Assembly (NCBI GenBank): GCA_016935935.1
Contig: JAFGPZ010000003.1
Location: 1-5,678, forward strand
DNA length: 5,678 bases
Direction: 5' to 3'
Source: Deltaproteobacteria bacterium
GTDB lineage: Bacteria; Desulfobacterota; Syntrophia; Syntrophales; UBA2210
Under the pieces are notes generated by a model. It saw nothing but the letters and a program-made list of their open reading frames with translations. It ran no database searches and was not told the DNA's origin. This document shows positions 1 through 5,678 of this stretch, piece by piece. A program made the position numbers and the translations under genes. The first letter of the stretch is position 1. Each line of letters starts with the position of its first letter.

Positions 1-26
1 CTTTTTACGAGGACATCATTCTTCAT
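1..26 (-). CDS. Start of a probable response regulator (partial), cut by the window edge
   Basis: Only the first eight codons are present, reading MKNDVLVK, on the minus strand. The ATG (26..24) overlaps the TGA stop of the histidine kinase (25..23) in the classic ATGA arrangement, which usually means translational coupling within one operon. Seen directly: the overlap and the open frame to the window edge. Known of the family: PilS/NtrB-type kinases are commonly followed by an NtrC/PilR-type sigma-54-dependent regulator whose receiver domain begins with a short polar lead and then an ILVVDDE-like strand. Inference: this gene is that partner. Eight residues cannot identify a family, and no good Shine-Dalgarno sequence is visible just upstream, which fits coupling to the kinase. 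It could still be an unrelated downstream gene. Confidence 0.55.
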
Positions 27-1684
27 GGCTTCGTATTTTTTCCTGTCGGCAATAAAATTGTGCACCTTGTTCCTTTATTCAATTCGCTCTCTATGCTTAG
101 TTTACCTCCATGAGCATCAATGATCTTGTTCACGATGGCAAGGCCCAAACCCGTACCCCGTTCCTTTGTCGTGTAGAAAGGCTCAAGTAGCGACTTCATA
201 TTTCCCTTTGCTATTCCGAAGCCTGTATCGGATATTGTTACTTCCTGCAGCTCATTGCCATCATTCCCCTTAATTATGCGCCCATGTATCGTCAGTTTGC
301 CGCCATCAGGCATCGACTGAAGGGCGTTCAATATGATGTTCCAGAAGATCTGCCTGATCTCGACTCTGCTTCCGTACATATCTGGTATGCCTGAAATATC
401 TTTCTCTATTTCGATATTTTCATTCCAGTCGGCGCCCAAACGGATAGACTCTATTATATCATCAAATAACTCTCCGATGTCGATGGTCGATCTCTTCGAT
501 GAACCCGATCGTGCCAGAAAGAGAAAATTATTTGCCAGATCTTCAAGCTGATCCCTTCCCCGCAGTATAATGTCCATGAGCCTCTTATTTGTATCATCGA
601 GTTTGAGATCCTTTTGCAATAACTTAATGGAGCCGCCGATCGAAACCAGGGGCGTTCTCAGCTCATGGGCCAGAACCGGCGCCATCCCTCCTATGAAGGC
701 CAGTCTTTTATTCCTTTCAATTTCTTCCTCCATGCCCCTGATAGCGGTCAGATCCTGAAATATGAATATATCCCCTATGGTTTTACTTTCCGGATCAATC
801 AGGGGAAACAGAGAAAAACCCACTATTTTGTTTTCCTCATTGGAACGCGACAGAGTCAATTCAAATCTGTCCGGAAGTCCCTTCTTTTTTTTCATTTCCC
901 TGTAAATATCGGGAAACACGAAATCAATCTTCCTGTTCTTTGTTTCATCAAAGGAGTAGCCCGTTATTTCTTCGGCGGCCCTGTTGAAGGATCTGATTAT
1001 TCCTTCGGGATCGGCCGTCATAATCCCTGAACCTACCGATTCAATGATGCTTCTGTGAAGTAAATCAAGCTGTTCAAAGGCGCTTTCTTTCTCTGAAAGA
1101 AGCACACGCGCCTTTTTTTCCTGACTGACAAAAACGATGGACAGAATGGCGATAATGTAAAAGGATGCTATATGTGTGAATATCTGTGAAAATACGTATC
1201 CCGGGCTTTGTGAATACACATGAGGCATATTGTACATGGGATGTATAATACCGAAGAACTCCAGATCAAGTAAGAGGCCATAAAGAATACTGCTGATAGA
1301 GGCAATCAGTATTACACCCTTCCCTCCCAGAAAGAGCGCCGAGTATATTATAATTATCGGATAGAGCGTTGCGAATATGCTCTCAATTCCGCCTGTCACA
1401 TACACAAGCGCGGTAATCAGCGCAATGTCCATGAAAGATTGAATGTAGACATGCTTTAAAATTCCACCGATCTTCTTGAGAAGAAATACATATAAAATTG
1501 AGAAAAGGTATGTTATTCCTATTATGACGTAGATCGAATACAGAGACGGAGAAAACCTTTCAGCTCCCTTGAACTGTATTACCGCTGCGATGCCCAGGAA
1601 CAGAGAAACGACTAAAACTCTGTAAAACATCAACCATCGCAGTCTGCTGTTTCGTACTTCCTTCTGCGCCGACTCACTGCTCAT
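23..1684 (-). CDS. PilS-like membrane sensor histidine kinase with PAS domain
   Basis: This gene encodes a 553-residue inner-membrane two-component sensor kinase. It should autophosphorylate a histidine and pass the phosphate to a response regulator. About six hydrophobic segments lie at residues 16-37, 47-69, 78-99, 100-121, 123-147 and 163-189, with little periplasmic sequence. A short helical linker follows, then a PAS domain (about 208-313) and the HisKA H-box with His340 in AHELRTPL, which also has the HExxT pattern of bifunctional kinase/phosphatases. The ATPase core is complete: N-box around Asn449/Asn453, G1 DTGFGI at 486-491, F-box EPFYTTK at 501-507, and G2 GTGLGLAI at 510-517. The N-terminal LRWLMFYRVL segment and the six-helix-PAS-HisKA order resemble PilS. 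I start it at Met38 of the longest open frame (codon 1684..1682), because GGAGG lies 11 bases upstream and the longer form (from 1795) would run into comEC. The 3' end overlaps the next gene by ATGA. The stimulus is unknown, and an NtrB/ZraS-like role is the main alternative. Confidence 0.88.
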   Translation of the reverse strand: MSSESAQKEVRNSRLRWLMFYRVLVVSLFLGIAAVIQFKGAERFSPSLYSIYVIIGITYLFSILYVFLLKKIGGILKHVYIQSFMDIALITALVYVTGGIESIFATLYPIIIIYSALFLGGKGVILIASISSILYGLLLDLEFFGIIHPMYNMPHVYSQSPGYVFSQIFTHIASFYIIAILSIVFVSQEKKARVLLSEKESAFEQLDLLHRSIIESVGSGIMTADPEGIIRSFNRAAEEITGYSFDETKNRKIDFVFPDIYREMKKKKGLPDRFELTLSRSNEENKIVGFSLFPLIDPESKTIGDIFIFQDLTAIRGMEEEIERNKRLAFIGGMAPVLAHELRTPLVSIGGSIKLLQKDLKLDDTNKRLMDIILRGRDQLEDLANNFLFLARSGSSKRSTIDIGELFDDIIESIRLGADWNENIEIEKDISGIPDMYGSRVEIRQIFWNIILNALQSMPDGGKLTIHGRIIKGNDGNELQEVTISDTGFGIAKGNMKSLLEPFYTTKERGTGLGLAIVNKIIDAHGGKLSIESELNKGTRCTILLPTGKNTKP

Positions 1685-1732
1685 CGAATTGATTGCCTCC
1701 ACTGCGGGATATAAACCATAATTGGAATATTT
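1685..1732. promoter_or_regulatory. Divergent spacer between kinase gene and comEC
   Basis: This 48-bp A+T-rich spacer must serve both divergent genes, or their promoters extend into the coding regions. On the plus strand a TTGATT (1689-1694) and a TATAAA (1710-1715) give a weak sigma-70-like pair with a short 15-bp spacer. This would leave only about a 10-nt leader before comEC, whose Shine-Dalgarno is just GGA (1724-1726). On the minus strand the AT-rich stretch inside the comEC start could carry the kinase promoter, but I see no good match. The 8-mer CCATAATT occurs at 1716-1723 and again at 1743-1750, in the same orientation and 27 bp apart, and could be a pair of binding sites. All promoter calls here are inference. 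Confidence 0.35.
1696..1701 (-). promoter_or_regulatory. Ribosome binding site deciding the kinase start
   Basis: TGGAGG on the minus strand, with 11 bases between it and the ATG at 1684..1682. It is the best Shine-Dalgarno match near the kinase N-terminus. It lies inside the longer open frame, so it argues for the internal start and against the start at 1795, which would overlap comEC by 63 bases. Confidence 0.65.
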
Positions 1733-4156
1733 ATGCAACAACCCATAATTACCCTGCTTCTTTTCTTCATTGCCGGTATTATCAGCGGATATCATATCGA
1801 AATCCCACTGTACGTTGCTCTTCTACCGACTCTTCTTTCTTTTGCAGGCCTTGTTATCTCAACTATAGGCGGAAAAAAGAGTTGCATGATATTTTTTATT
1901 GCAGTCTCGCTCTTCTTTTCCGGAATCCTGAACATAACTCTAAATCTTCATCCCAGGCCACCGGAGAAAGACCTCCTTCGATTCATTGATAAAGAAAAGA
2001 TTGTTATCGAGGGGATGGTATGTAAAAACCCTGAAGTATCACCTCATAAAACTGATCTTATCGTAGACATACAAAGGATTATAGACGATGGCACATATTT
2101 TACGATACGTGAAAGGGTTCTCATTTCAGTTCGGCTGAAGGACCGCTCCTTTCAGTACGGAGATTATATCAGGGCAAAGGTCAAACTCAGGAAACCGTCC
2201 AATTTCAATAACCCAGGAGGCTTTGATTACGAAAGGTTTCTCCTTTTCAGAGGCATAAGGTACCGTGGTTCCATAAGCAGACCTATCGACATTGTCACTA
2301 TCAGGGAGAATACTGGAAATATTTTTAAAGCATCGCTTGAGAGATACAGGACGCGACTGCGCAGCCTGATTCTTGCAAATTCTTCTTATCCTCAAAACAG
2401 AATCCTCCAGGCGCTCATTCTCGGAGAGAAGAAACAAATCCCCCCTGAAATTCTCGATAACTTCAACCGTACTGGTATCTCGCATGTTCTTGCCATTTCC
2501 GGCCTTCATATTGGGATTATCGCCTTTCTCTCTATTCTTCTTGTCAGGATGTGTATGAAAACATCGGAATACTTGCTTTTAAGATTTAATATCATAAAGG
2601 TCTCTCTTGTTTGTTCCATAGCGCCTATAGTGAGTTACGCATTAATCGCAGGCCTCAGCATATCTACGGTACGGGCCACACTAATGATTCTCTCTTTTCT
2701 CGTCGCCATCCTCATCGGAAGAGAACGGGACTTATTAAATACCCTTGCTTTCGCCGCCTTTACCATCCTTTCCTTCAGCCCCGTTTCACTCTTTGATGTT
2801 TCTTTTCAGCTTTCATTTATCGCCGTCGCCTCCATTTTGCTTCTCACACCCGCCCTGCACTCACTCCTTCCGAAGTCGGAAACAGCGAATGACAACCGCA
2901 GTCACGTGAGACGGTACCTCAAAAGCATAATAATTTTTATTTTTGTTACCTTCAGCGCCACACTTGGAACAACGCCCCTTATTGCCTTCTACTTCAACAG
3001 AATTTCGACAATTACGATACTTTCCAATATGGCAATCATTCCCTTAATCGGCTTTGTTGTTCTCCCCCTCGGCATTATTGCCGCAGGCACACTGCCCATC
3101 TCAACCAGTGTGGCAGCCCTTCTCATCAAAGGGGCGTCTTTTTTTGCCGGCATATCCAATTCGATAATCAGCTGGCTGTCACATATTCCCTTTTCCAGTT
3201 TTTTTGTCACCACGCCATCCATCCCTGAAATACTTTTATATTACAGCTTCATCCTTGTCGCGGCGAAATTGATAAACTCACGCAAGGCCAGGTTTGCCGT
3301 TACTCTGGCCATTGTTTCCCTGTGCATAATCGGACTTTTCGGCTACAGGCATATAAAGGCTGTAAGCGCCGGTGAACTGCGTGCAACCTTTATCGACGTA
3401 GGCCAGGGCAGTTCAACACTTGTAAGGTTTCCCGGAGGTCAAAACATGCTTGTTGACGGAGGCGGATTTTATGGGGAAACCTTCGATATCGGTCGTTCCG
3501 TCGTAGCACCCTATCTGTGGCATGAAGGAATACAGACCATCGATATTATGGTTCTGACGCACCCGCATCAGGATCATCTGGCGGGACTCGTTTTCATACT
3601 GAAAAACTTCTCGGTAAAGGAGGTCTGGTCGAATGGTAAAACCACCGGTAGTTATTCCTACAAAGAATTTACAAAGACAATCGCAGAGAAGAATATTCCA
3701 CACAGGATCGTAAACCAGGGCGTCCCGGAAACAACCATCGGCGGTGTCACTGTAAGGATAGGCCATCCTCCAAAAGAGGAGACTGGATTCGACGCCAATA
3801 ATAATTCTGTTGTTATGAAGATTATCTATAAAGATGTCGAATTTTTATTGCCGGCAGATATAGAGGAACCGGCAGTGCGACTGCTCCTTCTTGACGGCGC
3901 CTCCCTTAAAAGCGACATTCTTCTGGCTCCCCATCACGGCTCATATACGCCTGCCACTCCACCATTTCTCGAAGCAGTCCGACCCGGTTTTATAGTATTC
4001 AGTTGCGGCAAAGAGAATGTCTTTGGTTATCCTGCCCGGGATATTCTCTCTATATGCCGCAAGATGGGTGTTACGATACTACGAACCGACATGAACGGCG
4101 CGATCTCATTCTCAACCGACGGGACAGAAATCCGCTACTCGTCCAGTATTCCATAG
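1733..4156 (+). CDS. comEC: DNA internalization competence protein ComEC/Rec2
   Basis: This gene encodes an 807-residue inner-membrane protein expected to form the channel that passes single-stranded DNA into the cytoplasm during natural transformation. Hydrophobic segments at about 5-20, 25-45 and 51-70 precede a soluble OB-like DUF4131 region (about 85-190). The Competence domain with many membrane helices follows (about 225-540), marked by the signature HVLAISGLHIG at 251-261. The C-terminal metallo-beta-lactamase domain starts with DVGQGSS (555-561) and LVDGGG (573-578). It has the metal-binding motif HPHQDH (610-615), the PADIE segment with Asp709, and APHHGS (732-737). Family members commonly have a His in the late GHP motif; here it reads FGYP with Tyr766. 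Length and domain order are those of a full ComEC, so the gene looks intact. Translation probably starts at 1733: the N-terminus runs directly into the first membrane helix, although the ribosome site is weak. It diverges from the kinase gene and precedes hisS on the same strand. The DNA-degrading role of the last domain is known for some relatives and inferred here. Confidence 0.95.
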   Translation: MQQPIITLLLFFIAGIISGYHIEIPLYVALLPTLLSFAGLVISTIGGKKSCMIFFIAVSLFFSGILNITLNLHPRPPEKDLLRFIDKEKIVIEGMVCKNPEVSPHKTDLIVDIQRIIDDGTYFTIRERVLISVRLKDRSFQYGDYIRAKVKLRKPSNFNNPGGFDYERFLLFRGIRYRGSISRPIDIVTIRENTGNIFKASLERYRTRLRSLILANSSYPQNRILQALILGEKKQIPPEILDNFNRTGISHVLAISGLHIGIIAFLSILLVRMCMKTSEYLLLRFNIIKVSLVCSIAPIVSYALIAGLSISTVRATLMILSFLVAILIGRERDLLNTLAFAAFTILSFSPVSLFDVSFQLSFIAVASILLLTPALHSLLPKSETANDNRSHVRRYLKSIIIFIFVTFSATLGTTPLIAFYFNRISTITILSNMAIIPLIGFVVLPLGIIAAGTLPISTSVAALLIKGASFFAGISNSIISWLSHIPFSSFFVTTPSIPEILLYYSFILVAAKLINSRKARFAVTLAIVSLCIIGLFGYRHIKAVSAGELRATFIDVGQGSSTLVRFPGGQNMLVDGGGFYGETFDIGRSVVAPYLWHEGIQTIDIMVLTHPHQDHLAGLVFILKNFSVKEVWSNGKTTGSYSYKEFTKTIAEKNIPHRIVNQGVPETTIGGVTVRIGHPPKEETGFDANNNSVVMKIIYKDVEFLLPADIEEPAVRLLLLDGASLKSDILLAPHHGSYTPATPPFLEAVRPGFIVFSCGKENVFGYPARDILSICRKMGVTILRTDMNGAISFSTDGTEIRYSSSIP

Positions 4157-4160
4157 TTTT

Positions 4161-4178
4161 CAAGTGCCAGGACACTTG
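4161..4178 (+). other. Small hairpin between comEC and hisS
   Basis: CAAGTG (4161-4166) and CACTTG (4173-4178) form a perfect 6-bp inverted repeat around a 6-nt loop, starting 5 bases after the comEC stop codon. The downstream sequence is CCCTTTTCGG, so the T-run is short and displaced. It could be a weak terminator or an RNA processing/stability element. I see no good promoter in the 74-bp spacer, so hisS may be partly read through from comEC. Confidence 0.4.
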
Positions 4179-4215
4179 CCCTTTTCGGAAATATATGTTA
4201 GAGACCTTCCCCTTA

Positions 4216-4222
4216 AAGGGAG
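4216..4222 (+). promoter_or_regulatory. Ribosome binding site deciding the hisS start
   Basis: AAGGGAG ends 8 bases before the ATG at 4231, a good Shine-Dalgarno at normal spacing. It supports Met-Ala-Lys as the N-terminus over in-frame upstream ATG 4195 and over the TTG at 4225, which is too close to the site. The GGGAG can pair weakly with TTCCC (4207-4211) across a 6-nt loop, so the site may be slightly masked. Confidence 0.7.
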
Positions 4223-4230
4223 ACTTGAGT

Positions 4231-5508
4231 ATGGCTAAAATCACGGCGATACGGGGATTCAAGGACATACTGCCTCAAGAATCAGGCAAGTGGCATTATG
4301 TGGAAAGAATAGCCCGACAGGTATTCGCTAATTATGGAATCCACGAAATAAAGATCCCCCTGCTCGAAAAAACGGAACTCTTCAAAAGAGGTATCGGCGA
4401 GACCACGGATATCGTGGAAAAAGAAATGTACACCTTTCTTGACAAGGGCGATGAATACCTTACACTTCGCCCGGAAGCAACGGCATCGGTAATAAGGGCC
4501 TATCTCGAGCACAACATGAACACAGCTGATCCATTGACCAAACTCTTCACAATCGGCCCCATGTTCAGGCGTGAGCGGCCTCAGAAGGGCAGATTCAGGC
4601 AGTTTAATCAGATCAACGTGGAATTCATCGGCCAGAAAGATCCCCGCGTGGACAGTGAGCTTATATCCATGCTGATGCACTTTCTTACGAAATTGGGACT
4701 CTCCGGACTTAGTCTTGAGATAAATTCACTTGGATGTCCCGAATGCCGCCCTGATTTCAGGGAGAATGTAAGGAAGCTGCTCCGTGACCGGGAAGACGAA
4801 TTGTGCTCCGACTGTAAAAGACGTCTTGAAACCAATCCCCTGAGGATTTTCGACTGCAAAAACGAAAGGTGTCAGGCTTTGATACGGGAAGTGCCGACCA
4901 TTCTGGAATACATCTGTTCAGATTGCGGAAGGCATTTTGAAAGCGTTAAGAAATACCTTGAACTACTCGGCGTGGCATACAAAATAAATACAAGAATGGT
5001 GCGCGGTCTTGACTATTATACGCAGACCGCCTTCGAGATAACGACGGAATCTCTGGGGGCGCAAAATGCCATAGCCGGGGGTGGAAGATACGACGGCCTC
5101 ACTCGAATACTGGGCGGACCGGATATTCCGGGCATAGGATTCGCCATAGGACTTGAACGACTGATATCGCTCGTACCCGGAGACAATGAAGATTTTACTC
5201 TATCGCCTCACATCTTCATAGCCGCGCTTGGAGAGAAGGCACAGGAATTTTCCTTTTCCCTCTGCAACGCGCTGAGAAAAGCGGGAATCAGGGCGGAAAT
5301 GGATTTCTCCGACAAAGGGCTGAAGAGCCAGATGAAGCGGTCCGATAAGCTGAACTGTCTCCAAACCCTTATTATCGGGGAGAGAGAATGTGAAGACAGG
5401 CAAGCCCCGCTGAGGAACATGGTCACCAAGGAACAGGAAATAATTGATATAGGAACCATCGATGGCGCAGTAAAAGCCATAATTGATGGATCTCGTAATA
5501 AAAAATAG
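4231..5508 (+). CDS. hisS: Histidyl-tRNA synthetase
   Basis: This gene encodes a 425-residue cytoplasmic class II aminoacyl-tRNA synthetase that charges tRNA-His using ATP and histidine and acts as a homodimer. The N-terminus ITAIRGFKDILP is typical of the family. Seen in order: the LRPEAT segment (79-84), motif 2 FRRERPQKGRFRQF (112-125), the histidine-binding RGLDYY (258-263) and AGGGRYDGL (282-290), and motif 3 GIGFAIGLERL (301-311) with its catalytic arginine Arg310. The anticodon-binding domain occupies about 325-420. The length is normal for the bacterial enzyme and no key motif is missing. The insertion domain between motif 2 and the histidine motifs has eight cysteines: CPEC 169/172, CSDC 192/195, C209 and C214, and CSDC 229/232. 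They are arranged as possible metal-binding pairs. It is not a HisZ-type paralogue, because the catalytic and histidine motifs and the C-terminal domain are all present. It follows comEC on the same strand with its own ribosome site. No T-box leader is visible. Confidence 0.97.
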   Translation: MAKITAIRGFKDILPQESGKWHYVERIARQVFANYGIHEIKIPLLEKTELFKRGIGETTDIVEKEMYTFLDKGDEYLTLRPEATASVIRAYLEHNMNTADPLTKLFTIGPMFRRERPQKGRFRQFNQINVEFIGQKDPRVDSELISMLMHFLTKLGLSGLSLEINSLGCPECRPDFRENVRKLLRDREDELCSDCKRRLETNPLRIFDCKNERCQALIREVPTILEYICSDCGRHFESVKKYLELLGVAYKINTRMVRGLDYYTQTAFEITTESLGAQNAIAGGGRYDGLTRILGGPDIPGIGFAIGLERLISLVPGDNEDFTLSPHIFIAALGEKAQEFSFSLCNALRKAGIRAEMDFSDKGLKSQMKRSDKLNCLQTLIIGERECEDRQAPLRNMVTKEQEIIDIGTIDGAVKAIIDGSRNKK

Positions 5509-5509
5509 T

Positions 5510-5578
5510 GTCATTCCTGAGAAGGCAGTAAATCATAAGCATTTGAAAAGACTGGATTCCGGCTTTCGCCGGAATGAC
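5510..5578. repeat. Imperfect palindromic intergenic repeat (MITE/REP-like)
   Basis: The element begins 2 bases after the hisS stop codon. Its ends are perfect 8-bp inverted repeats, GTCATTCC (5510-5517) and GGAATGAC (5571-5578). Extended inward, the two 27-nt arms (5510-5536 and 5552-5578) are complementary at 19 of 27 positions around a 15-nt centre. The right arm also folds on its own as a strong hairpin. From memory, palindromes opening with GTCATTCC and closing with GGAATGAC are scattered between genes in many deltaproteobacterial and related genomes. I could not check copy number here. No coding capacity is present. Confidence 0.7.
5556..5575. other. Strong hairpin within the repeat after hisS
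   Basis: ATTCCGGC (5556-5563) and GCCGGAAT (5568-5575) form a perfect 8-bp stem with a 4-nt loop. On the minus strand the loop reads GAAA, a stable GNRA tetraloop. On the plus strand it reads TTTC. No T-run follows on either strand, so this is not a textbook intrinsic terminator, but it could protect or end the hisS transcript. Confidence 0.65.
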
Positions 5579-5656
5579 GAAAGAGATCAAAAACGACTTT
5601 TAGAGGAAGCGAAGCGTAATTCAGCCTTCACATGAAAGCTTTGCATAATAACCGCG
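5579..5656. other. Non-coding stretch between two repeats
   Basis: I see no gene or RNA gene here. Two weak patterns are visible. A GCGAAGCG core around 5608-5615 resembles part of the GTCATTGCGA-type repeat and may be a decayed copy. A near-palindrome around AAAGCTTT (5635-5642) is also present. Neither supports a functional call. Confidence 0.4.
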
Positions 5657-5657
5657 T

Positions 5658-5678
5658 TGTCATTGCGAACGAAGTGAA
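5658..5678 (+). repeat. Beginning of a second dispersed repeat, GTCATTGCGA type (truncated by window)
   Basis: The last bases read TGTCATTGCGAACGAAGTG and then AA to the window edge. This closely matches the start of a very common bacterial intergenic repeat that I recall as GTCATTGCGA followed by GCGAAGCGAAGCAATC-like sequence. If so, the next bases outside the window should include GCAATC, closing a short palindrome with ATTGC. The identification is from memory and only part of the element is present. Confidence 0.5.

Noticed and set aside
1..20. Left window edge resembling the TTTTTACGA tail seen next to some GTCATTCC repeats
   Set aside because: The likeness is short and from memory. The ATGA overlap with an open frame explains the bases better as the start of a gene.
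333..1030. Plus-strand open frames inside the kinase gene
   Set aside because: They lie opposite a kinase with intact family motifs and show no recognisable domain or ribosome site.
1703..1718. Sigma-54-like -24/-12 element on the minus strand (TGG, 10-nt gap, GCA)
   Set aside because: The GG and GC pairs are correctly spaced, but the other conserved bases do not match. The predicted transcript start would fall inside or past the kinase ribosome site.
1685..1795. Longer kinase N-terminus starting at 1795
   Set aside because: It would overlap the comEC coding start by 63 bases, adds a polar segment not needed before the first membrane helix, and lacks the clear ribosome site found before 1684.
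4161..4190. Strong intrinsic terminator after comEC
   Set aside because: The stem is only 6 bp and the following TTTT is short and preceded by CCC, so I list it only as a hairpin.
4003..4230. hisS frame extended upstream into comEC
   Set aside because: The extra residues do not resemble HisRS, overlap the well-conserved ComEC C-terminus, and lack the good ribosome site present before 4231.
4157..4230. T-box or histidine-responsive leader upstream of hisS
   Set aside because: The spacer is only 74 bp, with no T-box consensus, specifier loop or His-codon leader peptide.

Overview
This window looks like an ordinary chromosomal segment of a Gram-negative bacterium of moderate G+C. My best guess is a Desulfobacterota (deltaproteobacterial) lineage. 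The basis is the PilS-like kinase with an NtrC-type partner layout, the form of the HisRS insertion domain, and palindromic intergenic repeats of the GTCATTCC and GTCATTGCGA types, which I recall from such genomes. The taxonomic placement is inference and was not tested.

Layout. The left third (positions 1-1684) lies on the minus strand. It holds the first codons of a gene whose start overlaps the end of a membrane histidine kinase (ATGA overlap), probably its response regulator. The kinase has six predicted membrane helices, a PAS domain and a complete HisKA/HATPase_c core, like PilS. A 48-bp divergent spacer (1685-1732) separates it from a full-length comEC on the plus strand (1733-4156), which encodes the inner-membrane DNA-uptake channel with a C-terminal metallo-beta-lactamase domain. 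After 74 bp containing a small hairpin comes hisS (4231-5508), encoding histidyl-tRNA synthetase. The last 170 bp carry no gene. They hold an imperfect palindromic repeat with a strong hairpin, then the beginning of a second repeat cut by the window edge.

How the parts fit. PilS/PilR systems control type IV pilus genes, and type IV pili together with ComEC form the usual natural-transformation route. The divergent pair could therefore link pilus regulation to DNA uptake, but this rests on gene order alone. hisS is a housekeeping gene on the same strand as comEC, with no functional tie that I can see.

I found no mobile element, CRISPR array, tRNA, rRNA or defence-like system, and no convincing sign of an undescribed system. 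The points most worth a second look are the repeats after hisS, the competing hairpins before hisS, and the compact kinase/comEC divergent region.
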